DNA of 64,000 bases, from the NCBI RefSeq assembly GCF_039539965.1, contig NZ_BAABED010000001.1, forward strand, positions 2,914,001 to 2,978,000. The letters run 5' to 3'. Shown here piece by piece: positions 1-8,540 of this stretch. Positions within the stretch are counted from its first letter, which is position 1; every line of letters begins with the position of its first letter. Under the pieces are notes generated by a model. That model did not search any database. It worked only from the letters and a program-made list of their open reading frames with translations, and was not told the DNA's origin. The translations under genes were made by a program, and so were the position numbers. The stretch is from Arthrobacter methylotrophus (GTDB taxonomy: Bacteria > Actinomycetota > Actinomycetes > Actinomycetales > Micrococcaceae).

Positions 1-306
1 CCGGGCAACCGCCGACTCCCGCAAGCGGTCCGCCCACGTTCCCAGCCGCTGGGCCGCCCGCACGTAGTCGAACAATTCAACGGGCGTCAGCGACTCAAGG
101 TCGGTTTCCGCGAGCCGCCTGGCGAGTTCGGCGCCCGGCGGTTGTTCGCCCAGAACCGTTCCCTCGCGCCGCCACTGGACATCTTCGGGCGGCTCCCCCA
201 CCACGAGTTGCCGGAAGAGGAAGTCCACGACGCCCGGGTTCATCGCCTTCATGGGCCCGTTCAGGCCTTGGGGATACGCGTCGGGCCGCTTCGAAGGATC
301 GTTCAT
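1..306 (-). CDS. DUF222 (13E12-type) HNH endonuclease family protein, N-terminal part
   Basis: Only the first 102 codons are inside the window; the gene continues past the left edge. The reverse strand opens with MNDPSKRPDAYPQG and later reads SLTPVELFDYVRAAQRLGTW, which resembles the helical segment of DUF222 proteins, a family that usually ends in an HNH nuclease domain. The HNH domain itself cannot be seen here. The start ATG is 14 bp from a LexA-like palindrome (320-335), which fits reports that 13E12/DUF222 genes in mycobacteria belong to the DNA-damage response. Role and target are unknown. The family call rests on pattern resemblance only. Confidence 0.6.
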   Translation of the reverse strand, partial: MNDPSKRPDAYPQGLNGPMKAMNPGVVDFLFRQLVVGEPPEDVQWRREGTVLGEQPPGAELARRLAETDLESLTPVELFDYVRAAQRLGTWADRLRESAVAR

Positions 307-319
307 GCAGCTATATTAT

Positions 320-335
320 TCGAACATATATTCGA
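320..335. promoter_or_regulatory. LexA/SOS-box-like palindrome
   Basis: The sequence TCGAACATATATTCGA matches the actinobacterial SOS box TCGAAC-N4-GTTCGA at 11 of 12 defined positions. It lies in a larger inverted repeat (317-324 and 331-338, 8-bp perfect arms). It sits just upstream of the leftward DUF222 gene and overlaps an AT-rich segment that could hold its -10 element. Binding by LexA is inferred, not shown. Confidence 0.7.
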
Positions 336-372
336 ATACAAGGCGTGTACCGAAACTACTCCGAGAGAGACG

Positions 373-861
373 CTACCGCTCCGCTGCGGTGGGCTCAGCG
401 CGGAAAAGGCGTCCGGCGTCGCGCATTGCCTCCCTGGCCCGCTTGCGGTCCCCGGCGGCGTCGTAGGCGCAGCTGAGGCGGAACCAGGAGCGCCAGTCCT
501 CGGGCGCCGCTTCGGCCTCCACACGGTACTTCTCAAACTCGGCGTCCGCGGCGGACCGCACAATGCGCCCCCCCGGTGTACGGGGCAAGTTGTCCACGGG
601 CAACCCGCCTTCGGCTTCGAGCACCTTGGCCATCTTCTCGGTGCGCGCACCGAACAGCAGCTCGCGGATCAGTGCCCACGCTCCGATGAGGGGGAGCACC
701 AAGTACGCCGCGCCGATTCCCTTGGCTATCAGGTTCGGGTCGCTGAGCAGGAGGATCGAGCGTTCGAAGGTAACCACGAGGTAGAGAACCAACAACAGGG
801 TGACGGCACCCACCCAGATCTTGGTGCGGTTCTCCTTGAATGCGTTCCAGAGCGAGCCCAT
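373..861 (-). CDS. Membrane protein with C-terminal TPR-like segment
   Basis: This 162-residue protein starts at MGSLWNAFKENRTK, four bases after the dapB stop, so the two are probably co-transcribed; an upstream in-frame ATG at 891 would overlap dapB. Two hydrophobic helices are visible at about residues 12-30 and 42-65. The C-terminal part (DWRSWFRLSCAYDAAGDRKR) has the W-x2-L-x2-AY-x3-G spacing of a tetratricopeptide helix pair. It may be a membrane-anchored scaffold, but no specific function is recognised. The position behind dapB is typical of a conserved actinobacterial hypothetical protein. Confidence 0.75.
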   Translation of the reverse strand: MGSLWNAFKENRTKIWVGAVTLLLVLYLVVTFERSILLLSDPNLIAKGIGAAYLVLPLIGAWALIRELLFGARTEKMAKVLEAEGGLPVDNLPRTPGGRIVRSAADAEFEKYRVEAEAAPEDWRSWFRLSCAYDAAGDRKRAREAMRDAGRLFRAEPTAAER

Positions 862-865
862 GCGC

Positions 866-1624
866 CTAGAGCCCCAGGTCCAGATAGCCATCCAGGCCGA
901 CTGTCAGCCCGGGGTGGGACGCCACATTGCGCAGTCCCAGCAACACTCCAGGCATGAATGACGCCCGGTCGAAGGAATCGTGGCGGATGGTTAGTTGCTC
1001 TCCTGGCCCGCCAAGGAGCACTTCCTGATGCGCCACGAGCCCGCGCAAGCGGACACTGTGGACGCGAATTCCATCGACCTCACAACCACGGGCACCGTCA
1101 AGGGCGGTGTCCGTGGCGTCCGGGCTCGCCGGCACGCCGGCTTCTTGGCGGGCGGCGGCAATAAGCTGGGCCGTACGGACGGCCGTGCCCGACGGCGCGT
1201 CCACCTTGTTCGGGTGGTGCAGCTCGACGATTTCCACCGATTCGAAGTACTTGGAGGCCTTGGCGGCGAAGGCCGAGGCGAGGATGGAGCCGAGAGCGAA
1301 GTTAGGGGCGATCAGAACGCCTGACTCCGGGTTCACCGCAAGCAACTCGCGCAACGCCGCAAGCCTCGCGGCGTCCCAGCCGGTGGTGCCGACAACAGCA
1401 TGCATGCCGTGCTCGACGGCGAAATGGACGTTCGCTTCCGTGCTATCCGGAACGGTCAGGTCGACGACATACTTGGCGCCGGCGTCGAGCAGGGTGTCAA
1501 GGGAGTCACCGCGGCCGAGTGCGGCGACAAGCTTCATGTCGGCGGCCGCTTCCACCGCCTTGACGGCTTCGATACCCATGCGCCCCTGGGCGCCCAGCAC
1601 GGCAACAGCAAGTTGTTCGGTCAT
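866..1624 (-). CDS. dapB: 4-hydroxy-tetrahydrodipicolinate reductase
   Basis: DapB uses NAD(P)H to reduce hydroxy-tetrahydrodipicolinate in the lysine/diaminopimelate pathway, in the cytosol. The 252-residue protein has the N-terminal dinucleotide-binding loop VLGAQGRMG, the GTTGW segment, IAPNFALG, and the catalytic signature HHPNKVDAPSGTA. The start is the ATG of MTEQLAVAVLG; the longer frame from 1648 adds eight unlikely residues. In many actinobacteria dapB directly follows rpsO-pnp-M16 protease; here about 9 kb of molybdenum cofactor genes lie between. Confidence 0.97.
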   Translation of the reverse strand: MTEQLAVAVLGAQGRMGIEAVKAVEAAADMKLVAALGRGDSLDTLLDAGAKYVVDLTVPDSTEANVHFAVEHGMHAVVGTTGWDAARLAALRELLAVNPESGVLIAPNFALGSILASAFAAKASKYFESVEIVELHHPNKVDAPSGTAVRTAQLIAAARQEAGVPASPDATDTALDGARGCEVDGIRVHSVRLRGLVAHQEVLLGGPGEQLTIRHDSFDRASFMPGVLLGLRNVASHPGLTVGLDGYLDLGL

Positions 1625-1874
1625 GCCCTTAACCCTACCGGGCGGCACGCCTCGGCATGTCCCTGTGGCACCCCCTAGTCGCGGGTCGGAGCGACGGAAC
1701 GCGGTCGTACGAGCTTTCGAACGCCCAGAACGATTTGTCCCAAGTCCGAGCTGGCGACGACTGCGAGGATGAGCATGGCAACGATGGGAATCACCAGTGA
1801 ATCAGCACCGATTTCTTGTTGAGCCGCCTCGAGTCCCGGGTTGGGGGCTGCCTCAACGTGGGGTCGCCGGAGCT

Positions 1875-1910
1875 GTGCCGGTTCGCCTGAACGCTCCGGC
1901 GAACCGGCAC
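1875..1910. repeat. Long perfect hairpin
   Basis: GTGCCGGTTCGCC (1875-1887) and its exact reverse complement (1898-1910) enclose a 10-base loop. There is no T-run on either side, so it is not a textbook terminator. It lies directly upstream of the LuxR remnant and may be a terminator of a lost gene or a dispersed palindrome. Confidence 0.7.
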
Positions 1911-1926
1911 CGTTCCGGCGATTTCG

Positions 1927-2133
1927 ATGGGAAGCAGAGTGTACACAGAACGCGAACTATCGATCGTGGAGTTTCTCGCGCAGGGTCTGTCAAACGCCGA
2001 GATAGCACAGGCGCTCCACCTCTCCGAGGGGACGGTCACGTCAAACCCCGGCTGCATCATGAACAAACGGGGCGTGCGCGACCGCCTCCCGGTACTCATC
2101 GATGCTGTGCGCACAAATCACGTGACGTTGTAG
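1927..2133 (+). pseudogene. LuxR-family response regulator, C-terminal HTH remnant
   Basis: The 68-residue frame contains RELSIVEFLAQGLSNAEIAQ and LHLSEGTVTSN, followed by GVRDRLPVLIDAVR. This is the DNA-binding helix-turn-helix that ends NarL/LuxR response regulators. The receiver domain is missing, and after GTVTSN the usual K-x-H-x3-I-x2-KL segment is altered (PGCIMNKRGVRDR). It therefore looks like a decayed tail. A short expressed HTH protein cannot be excluded, because an ATG is present at the start of the fragment. Confidence 0.65.
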
Positions 2134-2156
2134 CCCGCGCGATCCCCTGTGCCCGG

Positions 2157-2612
2157 CTACTCCCCTGCGCCGACCCACTCGACTGTGCCGTCGCTGAAGA
2201 ACTGTTCCTTCCAGATGGGCACTTGCTCCTTGATTCTGTCGACAAGCTCCGAGCACACCGCGAAGGCTTGTCCGCGGTGTGCTGCGGCAACGGCGCACAC
2301 GAGCGCAGGGTCGCCAACCTCAAGCAGACCGATCCTGTGTGCTGCCCAAATACGCACAGGCTGGGCGGCTTCGCCTGAGTGCTCCGTCACGAGTTCGGCC
2401 ACAACGTCGGCCATGACCTGATGGGCGGTGGGGTGGGCGCTGTAGCTGAGCCTGTCGACCGGCTTGCCGCCGTCGTGGTTGCGGACCACGCCGCTGAAAC
2501 TCACCACCGCTCCGGCAGTGTCAGATTCCACGGCTGCTATGGCCTGGTCCACGGAAATCGGCTCCGCGCTGAGGACCGCCCTGATGACTTCGAAGTCGGT
2601 TTCAGTGGTCAT
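2157..2612 (-). CDS. moaE: Molybdopterin synthase catalytic subunit MoaE
   Basis: MoaE is the large subunit of molybdopterin synthase, which adds two sulfurs from MoaD thiocarboxylate to cyclic pyranopterin monophosphate. The 151-residue protein shows the family features AVVSFSGVVRNHDGGK near residues 33-48, the central IWAAHRIGLLEVGD, the AAHRGQAF segment, and the terminal VPIWKEQFFSDGTVEWV with the conserved K-E. The start is the ATG of MTTETDFEV, overlapping the upstream mog gene by 11 bp. It is last in the leftward moeA-moaC-mog-moaE operon. Its partner MoaD lies apart, at 9676, on the other strand. Confidence 0.96.
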   Translation of the reverse strand: MTTETDFEVIRAVLSAEPISVDQAIAAVESDTAGAVVSFSGVVRNHDGGKPVDRLSYSAHPTAHQVMADVVAELVTEHSGEAAQPVRIWAAHRIGLLEVGDPALVCAVAAAHRGQAFAVCSELVDRIKEQVPIWKEQFFSDGTVEWVGAGE

Positions 2613-3102
2613 GACTTCCCTCCAACTGATCGCATAGGTGGGCGATGACAGGATCAAGAACGGCAAGCCCGTCCATCACGCCCTTGGGCGAACCCGGAAG
2701 ATTGACGATGAACGTCCTGCCTGCCGCGCCGGCATGGCCCCGGCTGAGCATCGCCATGGGGGTCTTGGCGGCCCCGGCGCGGCGAATGCCTTCCATGAGC
2801 CCCGGTATTTCGCGATCCAACAACGGCAACGTAACTTCCGGGGTGCGGTCATCGGGGCTCAGTCCCGTGCCGCCGCTGGTAATCACGACGGCGGGTTCCT
2901 GGGTCAGGAGCGCACGGATGGCGGCGCCGACCGGCTCGCCATCCGGCACCACCATGACGGGGAAGGTCTCGTAGCCGTGTTCAGCCAGCCAGTCCAGGAT
3001 GACCGGGCCGCTCTTGTCCTCGTAGATTCCTGCTGCCGCGCGGGTGGACGCGATGACAACGCCGGCCTTGCGCGGTCCGCGGCGGGGTTCGCAGGCGTTC
3101 AC
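2602..3102 (-). CDS. mog: MogA/MoaB-type molybdopterin adenylyltransferase
   Basis: This 166-residue protein belongs to the MoCF-biosynthesis fold and is expected to adenylate molybdopterin before MoeA inserts molybdate. It carries the signature [15 protein letters not shown], the [22 protein letters not shown] loop and the N-terminal [19 protein letters not shown]. The start overlaps the moaC stop by four bases and the end overlaps moaE, so it is the third gene of a tightly coupled operon. MogA and MoaB cannot be separated by sequence alone; in actinobacteria both names are used for this protein. Confidence 0.92.
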   Translation of the reverse strand: MNACEPRRGPRKAGVVIASTRAAAGIYEDKSGPVILDWLAEHGYETFPVMVVPDGEPVGAAIRALLTQEPAVVITSGGTGLSPDDRTPEVTLPLLDREIPGLMEGIRRAGAAKTPMAMLSRGHAGAAGRTFIVNLPGSPKGVMDGLAVLDPVIAHLCDQLEGSHDH

Positions 3103-3644
3103 GCGCGTCCTCCTTCGCCGGGCGTGCCGGACGAAACGGGAAGGGCCCAGTCGCCGCTCTTTCCGCCGCTCTTGGCCAGCACCTGGATGCCGCTGATAAC
3201 GGCGTGCTTATCTACTGCTTTGATCATGTCGTAGACGCTCAAGGCAGCCACCGAGGCAGCGGTCAAGGCTTCCATCTCCACGCCTGTGACGCCTCTGGTT
3301 TTCACCCTTGCCAGTACAACTACCGTGTCCGGCCCGAGCTGGAAGTCCACCGTGACCTTGGAAATCGGCAGCGGGTGGCACAGCGGTATGAGGTCGGGCG
3401 TCTTCTTGGCTGCCATGATGCCGGCCACGCGCGCCACGGCCAAGGCGTCCCCCTTGGGAAGCTCACCTGCGCCGAGGAGGGCAAGGACTTCCGGAGTGCT
3501 CCGGACGGTGGCGGTGGCGGTCGCCTCCCGGGTGGTCACGGCCTTTTCGGAGACATCGACCATGTGGGCGGTGCCGTCCTGGCGCAAGTGGGTGAGGCCG
3601 CCGACAACGCCGGCGGGGTCTGTTGTTTCATTCACAACATCCAT
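3099..3644 (-). CDS. moaC: Cyclic pyranopterin monophosphate synthase MoaC
   Basis: MoaC acts with MoaA to turn the GTP-derived 3',8-cyclo intermediate into cyclic pyranopterin monophosphate, the first stage of molybdenum cofactor synthesis. The 181-residue sequence has [26 protein letters not shown] and [15 protein letters not shown] followed by [14 protein letters not shown], all hallmark blocks. It overlaps moeA upstream by 13 bp and mog downstream by four. The last 15 residues are a variable tail. Confidence 0.97.
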   Translation of the reverse strand: MDVVNETTDPAGVVGGLTHLRQDGTAHMVDVSEKAVTTREATATATVRSTPEVLALLGAGELPKGDALAVARVAGIMAAKKTPDLIPLCHPLPISKVTVDFQLGPDTVVVLARVKTRGVTGVEMEALTAASVAALSVYDMIKAVDKHAVISGIQVLAKSGGKSGDWALPVSSGTPGEGGRA

Positions 3645-4852
3645 ACTTCCACTTCCGCCCCGGCGTCGAGTTCCGTGACGCCTTCCGGAACCTGGATCAG
3701 CGCGTTCGAGTTGGCGAGGGCATGGACGAGATGGGATCCGACGCCCCCCTCAAGCCTGACGGTCCCCCCCGGAAGCAGCGTGCCCCGGCGGACCTGGTGC
3801 TTGCCCGCGGGCGAGGTCAAGGACTCCGCAAGGCGCGCCTGCAGGCTCGGCCGCAATGCGGGGCTGCCCAAGACGGCGGCGAGCGCGGGGCGCAGGAACA
3901 TTTCGAAGGACACAAGGCAGCTCACCGGATTGCCCGGGAAACCGAGGAAGGGCACGCCGTCGAACGTTCCGATCCCTTGGGGGCCGCCGGGCTGCATGGC
4001 CACTGACACAAAGTCAACGGCTTGGCCCTCCATGGCCTGCCGGACCACTTCATAGGCGCCCTTGCTGACTCCCCCGGTGCTGACGATGAGGTCGCTGCTT
4101 GCGGCATGGCTGCGCAAGAGCGTCAGCAAGGCGGAAGGATCGTCGCTGCTGATGCCCGTCCGCGTGACCCGCAGGCCGGACTGCAGCATGGCGGCTTCAA
4201 GCAGGGTTCCATTGGAATCGTAGATCTTGCCTTCCGGTAACGACGTACCGGGTTCCACCACTTCGTCACCCGTGGTCACCAGAAGCACGTGCACGGGGGT
4301 GCGGACCTCGACGGCGGTCATTCCCAAAGCGGCGAGCAGCCCCAATTGGCCAGGTCCGAGGGCTGTTCCGGCCCGCAGGGCGACTGCTCCCGCGGTGATG
4401 TCGCTCCCGGCGTCGCGGACGAACGTTCCCGGCTCTGTAGTGGGAAGGCGAACGGTTGCCGCCACCCCGGGAGCGGGGAAGACATCCGGCAGTGCCTGTT
4501 CGATGGGCACGACGGCGTCGGCGCCCTCAGGCATCATGGCCCCTGTCATGATGGGAGCCGCGGTGCCGGGCGCGAGTCGCATCGGGGCCGCGCCGGCCGG
4601 GACAGGATCCACCACCGTCAGCTCCGCGCCGGCGTCGCTCCCTGCATGCGGTGTGAGATCCGCCGAGCGGACGGCAAAACCGTCCATCTGGGAATTGGCG
4701 AACGGCGGCAGGCTGAGCGGAGCCAGGATATCGACGGCGAGAACCCTGCCGAGCGCGGCCATCAGAGGCAACTCCTCATTACTCCCCCGGCCGCGAAGGC
4801 CGGACAGCAGTTCCTGGACGGCTTCGCGGTGGGCTGCGACGGATCTGGCCAC
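3632..4852 (-). CDS. moeA: Molybdopterin molybdenumtransferase MoeA
   Basis: MoeA inserts molybdate into adenylated molybdopterin. The 406-residue protein has the N-terminal [19 protein letters not shown] (substrate region), the [17 protein letters not shown] block, the MoCF domain with TGDEVVEPG and [13 protein letters not shown], and [17 protein letters not shown] near the end. The GTG start follows a strong GGGAGGA site. It heads the leftward Moco operon and lies 39 bp after the Mo-enzyme gene, whose transcript may continue into it. Confidence 0.96.
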   Translation of the reverse strand: MARSVAAHREAVQELLSGLRGRGSNEELPLMAALGRVLAVDILAPLSLPPFANSQMDGFAVRSADLTPHAGSDAGAELTVVDPVPAGAAPMRLAPGTAAPIMTGAMMPEGADAVVPIEQALPDVFPAPGVAATVRLPTTEPGTFVRDAGSDITAGAVALRAGTALGPGQLGLLAALGMTAVEVRTPVHVLLVTTGDEVVEPGTSLPEGKIYDSNGTLLEAAMLQSGLRVTRTGISSDDPSALLTLLRSHAASSDLIVSTGGVSKGAYEVVRQAMEGQAVDFVSVAMQPGGPQGIGTFDGVPFLGFPGNPVSCLVSFEMFLRPALAAVLGSPALRPSLQARLAESLTSPAGKHQVRRGTLLPGGTVRLEGGVGSHLVHALANSNALIQVPEGVTELDAGAEVEVWML

Positions 4853-4891
4853 GGTGTTCCTCCCGGTTGTTTTTGCTCAGACCTACACAGC

Positions 4892-6457
4892 CTAGTTTGA
4901 GTTGACCGTGACGTGGATGGTGTGGAATCCCGTGGCGCCGTCTGGAGCAACAGGAGCTTGGGCTTCGGGCTGAGGCGTACCGGTCGCATCCGTGGCACGA
5001 ACCTGTACCTCGTGGTTCCCCGGGCCCACGTCAAGGCCGAGCTGCCATTGGTACCACGTGTCCGAGGAGATCCCAGGCGCGAGCCGGGCTTGCTGCCAGC
5101 TGCCGCGGTCGACGCGAAGCTCAACGCGGGAGACCCCACGATGTTGAGCCCAGGCGACGCCGCCGAACTGCACGGTTCCGGCCTTGACCGAGCGGCCGTC
5201 CCGGGGCACGTCGATGCGGGACTGCGTCTTGATGGGTCCGTGGTCGCTCCAGCCACGGGGAACCCAGTAACCCTGGTCGTCAGCGAAACGGGTGACCTTC
5301 AGTTCCGTCAGCCATTTGGTAGCCGAAACATATCCATAGAGTCCCGGGACGATCATCCGGACGGGAAAGCCATGTTCCAGCGGCAAGGGTTCGCCATTCA
5401 TGCCGACGGCAAGGATGGCGTCTCTACTGTCGGTGAGCGCTTCGAGGGGAGTTCCGGCAGTCCAGCCGTCGGTACTACGGGATAGCACCATGTCCGCGCC
5501 GGGCTTGGGTCCTGCCATGGCCAGGAGTTCCCGGACCGGCCAGCCCAGCCAAAGCGCGTTGCCGATCAGGTTTCCACCGACTTCGTTGGATACGCAAGCG
5601 ATGGTCACGTAGCGCTCGATCATCGGTTTGCTCAGCAGGGTGGCGAAATCCAGCTGGACTTCGCGATCCACCAGGCCAGTCACTTTGAGGGTCCAGTCCG
5701 GTGGATTCACGGCTGGTGGGATCAGCGCGGTATCGATTCGGTAGAACTCGCTGTTCGGCGTGACGAGCGGCTGCAGGCCCGCCAAGGTGAGTGCGGCGCC
5801 GTCGGGAACCTTCTCCGGTGGGGTGACCGGGGCGGGCAGTGCTAAGCCACGGCGGAAATCGGAAGCTACCGTTCCTGCCCTCCGGACCACCGTGGTGACG
5901 ATCCCCAGGGCGACGGCGGCGATCGCCGTTCCACCCAACAGTTGCACAAAGCTTCGGCGGGCCAACGGCATTTCGACCGTCTCGGGCTCGGGACGCCAGG
6001 TTTCGAGCCGCTGGATCAGGAGCCGGAGGAAAAACATGGTGACGATCGTGGCCACGACCGGGGCGATCGCGGCAGTGGGTGCCGCTTGGGCACGGCTCAG
6101 CGCGGCGGCCAGTCCCGCCGCTCCGGCGAGCAAGGCAAGCGCCAGTCCTGCTCCCTTTCGCCGATACTCCAGAAGTCCGGCGACCGCGGCGAGGAGCAAT
6201 GTCACCAGGGCGATGCTGACGATCAGGGCAATTTTGTCCGCGGTGCCGAACAGGTTGACGGCCAGCTCCTTGGCCCAACCCGGCACCGCGTCGATCACCA
6301 CGCCACCCAGTGCCGTGACGGGCGAAACGGACGGGCTCAGGAACCCGGCCAGCAACTCGCCAGCCGCCACCCCGACTCCGATAGCCGCCACGCCGCATAC
6401 CGCCGCCCACCGGACCGCGGTTCTTGTACTGGCTCTCTTCGATGTGGTCTTGCTCAT
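4892..6457 (-). CDS. Membrane-anchored sulfite-oxidase-family molybdopterin oxidoreductase
   Basis: The 521-residue protein has five predicted helices in its first 190 residues (about 17-39, 74-96, 102-122, 127-148, 170-191), then a sulfite-oxidase-type Mo domain. Its IACVSNEVGG segment places the likely molybdenum-ligand cysteine at 288. A C-terminal Ig-like Mo-oxidase dimerisation domain follows, ending in ATGFHTIHVTVNSN. The Mo domain should face outside. The substrate is unknown; the family includes sulfite oxidase and YedY/MsrP-like enzymes. The start ATG at 6457 overlaps the sensor-kinase stop by four bases, so the enzyme is probably made together with the two-component system. Confidence 0.9.
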   Translation of the reverse strand: MSKTTSKRASTRTAVRWAAVCGVAAIGVGVAAGELLAGFLSPSVSPVTALGGVVIDAVPGWAKELAVNLFGTADKIALIVSIALVTLLLAAVAGLLEYRRKGAGLALALLAGAAGLAAALSRAQAAPTAAIAPVVATIVTMFFLRLLIQRLETWRPEPETVEMPLARRSFVQLLGGTAIAAVALGIVTTVVRRAGTVASDFRRGLALPAPVTPPEKVPDGAALTLAGLQPLVTPNSEFYRIDTALIPPAVNPPDWTLKVTGLVDREVQLDFATLLSKPMIERYVTIACVSNEVGGNLIGNALWLGWPVRELLAMAGPKPGADMVLSRSTDGWTAGTPLEALTDSRDAILAVGMNGEPLPLEHGFPVRMIVPGLYGYVSATKWLTELKVTRFADDQGYWVPRGWSDHGPIKTQSRIDVPRDGRSVKAGTVQFGGVAWAQHRGVSRVELRVDRGSWQQARLAPGISSDTWYQWQLGLDVGPGNHEVQVRATDATGTPQPEAQAPVAPDGATGFHTIHVTVNSN

Positions 6458-7656
6458 GGTGTGCCTGTCTGTTTGGTACTCGTTGCGGGAAGCGGAAGCC
6501 GGAGCGTGAATCGGCAGCCCTCCCCCGTATTTGCTACGGTGACGCTGCCGCCGTGGGCCTTGACGATACCTGCCACCATGCTGAGCCCCACGCCGGCACC
6601 GCTGTAGCGCGGCGCATCCCCGTCGAGCGGCATTCCTGCGCTGCGGGAGCGGTCCTTTTGCCAGCCGGTTTCGAAGACATGGGCGAGATCGTCGTCGGCT
6701 ATGCCGCCGCAGCTGTCCAGGACGTCGACGACGGCGTCGCTGCCGTCGCGTCCGACGCTGACCAGGACCCCGCCGTCGGGCCGGCTGTAGATGATTGCGT
6801 TGAGGAGCACGTTGCGCACGGCCCTGCCCAAGCTGGGTCCGTCCGCGACCGCCATGCACTCCCTGTCCCCGCCGCCGTCGAGCCGGACGCCACGCTGGGT
6901 GGCGAGCGGGGCAAGATCGGCGATAGCATCGCTCACGAGGTCGTAGAGGTCCAAGGCTTCTGCGCTCAGCCGGATCGTCCCCGCCTGGATCTTGGACAGT
7001 TCCAGGAGGTCGTTGACCATCACCGCCATCTGGTCCGTCTGGGTGATGATCTTGCGGTAGTACGCGGGGACGTCGGAGGCCATGCCGTCTTCCAGCGCTT
7101 CGGCCATGGCCCGCATGCTGGCCAAGGGGGTCCGGAGGTCGTGCGAGATCCAGGAGACCAGTTCGCGGCGGGCGGTTTCGACGGCGGCCTCCCGACGCCG
7201 GGATTCCTCCAGTTTGATGCTGCTCGCTTCGAGTGCCCCGGCGAGTTGGGCAAGCTCGGAGTTCATGGCCGGTACGGACCGCCGCGAGGCCGATGGTGGG
7301 AGCACCGAATCGCCGAGGGCTTCGCCGCTCCCGAGGCGACGCGTCGCGGCAACCAGCCGGATGGCGTTGCGGGACACCCCGGCCCCGAGGACCAAGGAAA
7401 TAGCAATAGCCACGGCCGAGGCCACCCCCAGGATGTACCACATGACCTCGAGATCACGCGCGGAAATGAACATCGCGTTGAAGGCGCTCACCATTCCGGC
7501 CACAAGGACGCCTACCGTGGCCACCACCACGAGGCAAATCTGCACCAGGATCGACGCGCGACGCAGGAAACGCAGCAAGGCAAGCGTCAAAGCACCTATC
7601 AGGACAGCCCACAGCAGCATCCAGCCCAGGATGGTGAACATTTCAGTTGCCTGCAT
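6454..7656 (-). CDS. Sensor histidine kinase
   Basis: The 400-residue kinase has three hydrophobic helices (about 8-30, 36-58, 72-94), a HAMP-like linker, a HisKA domain with SWISHDLRTPLASM (His172), and an HATPase domain with N-box NVLLNAIIYS and G-box GAGVGLSMV. The D-box reads DSCGGI where most kinases have D-x-G-x-G. No sizeable extracytoplasmic sensor loop is present, so it may sense membrane or internal signals. It overlaps the response regulator by 14 bp if it starts at the ATG at 7656; a second ATG at 7641 would avoid overlap. Confidence 0.93.
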   Translation of the reverse strand: MQATEMFTILGWMLLWAVLIGALTLALLRFLRRASILVQICLVVVATVGVLVAGMVSAFNAMFISARDLEVMWYILGVASAVAIAISLVLGAGVSRNAIRLVAATRRLGSGEALGDSVLPPSASRRSVPAMNSELAQLAGALEASSIKLEESRRREAAVETARRELVSWISHDLRTPLASMRAMAEALEDGMASDVPAYYRKIITQTDQMAVMVNDLLELSKIQAGTIRLSAEALDLYDLVSDAIADLAPLATQRGVRLDGGGDRECMAVADGPSLGRAVRNVLLNAIIYSRPDGGVLVSVGRDGSDAVVDVLDSCGGIADDDLAHVFETGWQKDRSRSAGMPLDGDAPRYSGAGVGLSMVAGIVKAHGGSVTVANTGEGCRFTLRLPLPATSTKQTGTP

Positions 7657-8374
7657 GTCCGCCTACCTTCGCGTCGAAGCGATAACCGACTCCCCAGACA
7701 GTCTTGAGCAGCACCGGCGTCGTCGGGTTGTCCTCGATCTTTTCGCGCAAGCGGCGGACGTGGACCGTCACCGTGGACAGATCTCCGAAATCCCAACCCC
7801 ATACTGCTTTGATGAGCTCTTCACGGCTAAACACCTGGTTGGGCCGGCGGAGCAGGAAAGCCAGCAAATCGAATTCCCGCACCGTCAGCGTCAGCAGCTT
7901 GCCGTGATGCAGCACCGTGCGCGAGGCCGGATCCAATGCGAAACCGGCGAGTTCCACGGGAGGCTCCGGGCTGAATTCCCGGATGCTCCGGCGCAGCACG
8001 GATTTCACCCGAAGGACCAGCTCGCGGGGCGAAAAGGGCTTGGTGACGTAGTCGTCCGCCCCGGTCTCCAAGCCCAGGATGCGGTCGTCTTCCGTGCCAA
8101 GGGCGGTGACCATGATGATGGGAACGCTCATGGCCAGACGCAACCTGCGGCACACTTCCACGCCGTCGAGTCCCGGCAGCATGCGGTCCAGGATGACGAG
8201 ATCGGGCCGCCTGGCGGCTGCGAGGTTCAGGGCTGCGAAGCCGTCGCCCGCATGATCGACCTGGAAGCCTGCCTGGACCAGGTACTCACGGACGACGTCG
8301 GCGATGGTCTGTTCGTCTTCGACCAGGAGGATACGGCGATTGCCAAGTTCGGCAGCGTGCGGGGCGGGCTGCAT
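7643..8374 (-). CDS. OmpR/PhoB-family response regulator
   Basis: The 243-residue regulator has an N-terminal receiver (ILLVEDEQ, phosphoacceptor Asp63 in LVILDRMLPG, and the T-A and K of ADDYVTKPFSPREL) and a C-terminal winged helix (LTVREFDLLAFLL, then TVTVHVRRLREKIE). The start is the ATG of MQPAPHAAELG; the longer frame to 8542 would run into the moaA promoter. It is the first gene of a leftward unit with the kinase and the Mo enzyme. Its target promoters may include the 166-bp divergent region shared with moaA, an inference from layout. Confidence 0.95.
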   Translation of the reverse strand: MQPAPHAAELGNRRILLVEDEQTIADVVREYLVQAGFQVDHAGDGFAALNLAAARRPDLVILDRMLPGLDGVEVCRRLRLAMSVPIIMVTALGTEDDRILGLETGADDYVTKPFSPRELVLRVKSVLRRSIREFSPEPPVELAGFALDPASRTVLHHGKLLTLTVREFDLLAFLLRRPNQVFSREELIKAVWGWDFGDLSTVTVHVRRLREKIEDNPTTPVLLKTVWGVGYRFDAKVGGHAGN

Positions 8375-8540
8375 GTTCACACCTTCAGCATAGATTCGAG
8401 GGCAGCCCGCGGTGCACGTTCCGGGCGTCCCCAGGGCAACCGTACGTATTCCGTAAGAACTGTCTCTCCGTTGAGCCCGCACACGGACATGAGCAGTGGT
8501 CGATATCACGCTTCGGGCCTGCCTGGCGTAGCCTGAATCC
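8375..8540. promoter_or_regulatory. Divergent promoter region, response regulator / moaA
   Basis: This 166-bp gap separates the leftward two-component/Mo-enzyme unit from rightward moaA-moaD. A TAGCCT hexamer six bases before the moaA ATG fits a -10 element of a leaderless mRNA. I see no Moco riboswitch-like fold and no clear direct repeat for regulator binding. Confidence 0.45.

Larger units (their letters stand above)
1625..2156. other. 532-bp gap with gene debris
   Basis: No convincing intact gene lies between dapB and moaE. The gap holds a LuxR-HTH remnant (1927-2133, plus strand) and a 13-bp-arm hairpin (1875-1910). A reverse-strand open frame has no ATG before 1675-1794, where a 39-residue peptide could start at GTG and would contain one hydrophobic helix (IPIVAMLILAVVA). 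The same frame stays open upstream to about 1950, so this may be the tail of a decayed membrane protein. The content suggests leftovers of former insertions. Confidence 0.6.

Noticed and set aside
6458..7441. Upstream extension of the Mo-enzyme frame
   Set aside because: The added 328 residues are the sensor kinase read in another frame; a proper ATG at 6457 overlaps the kinase stop.
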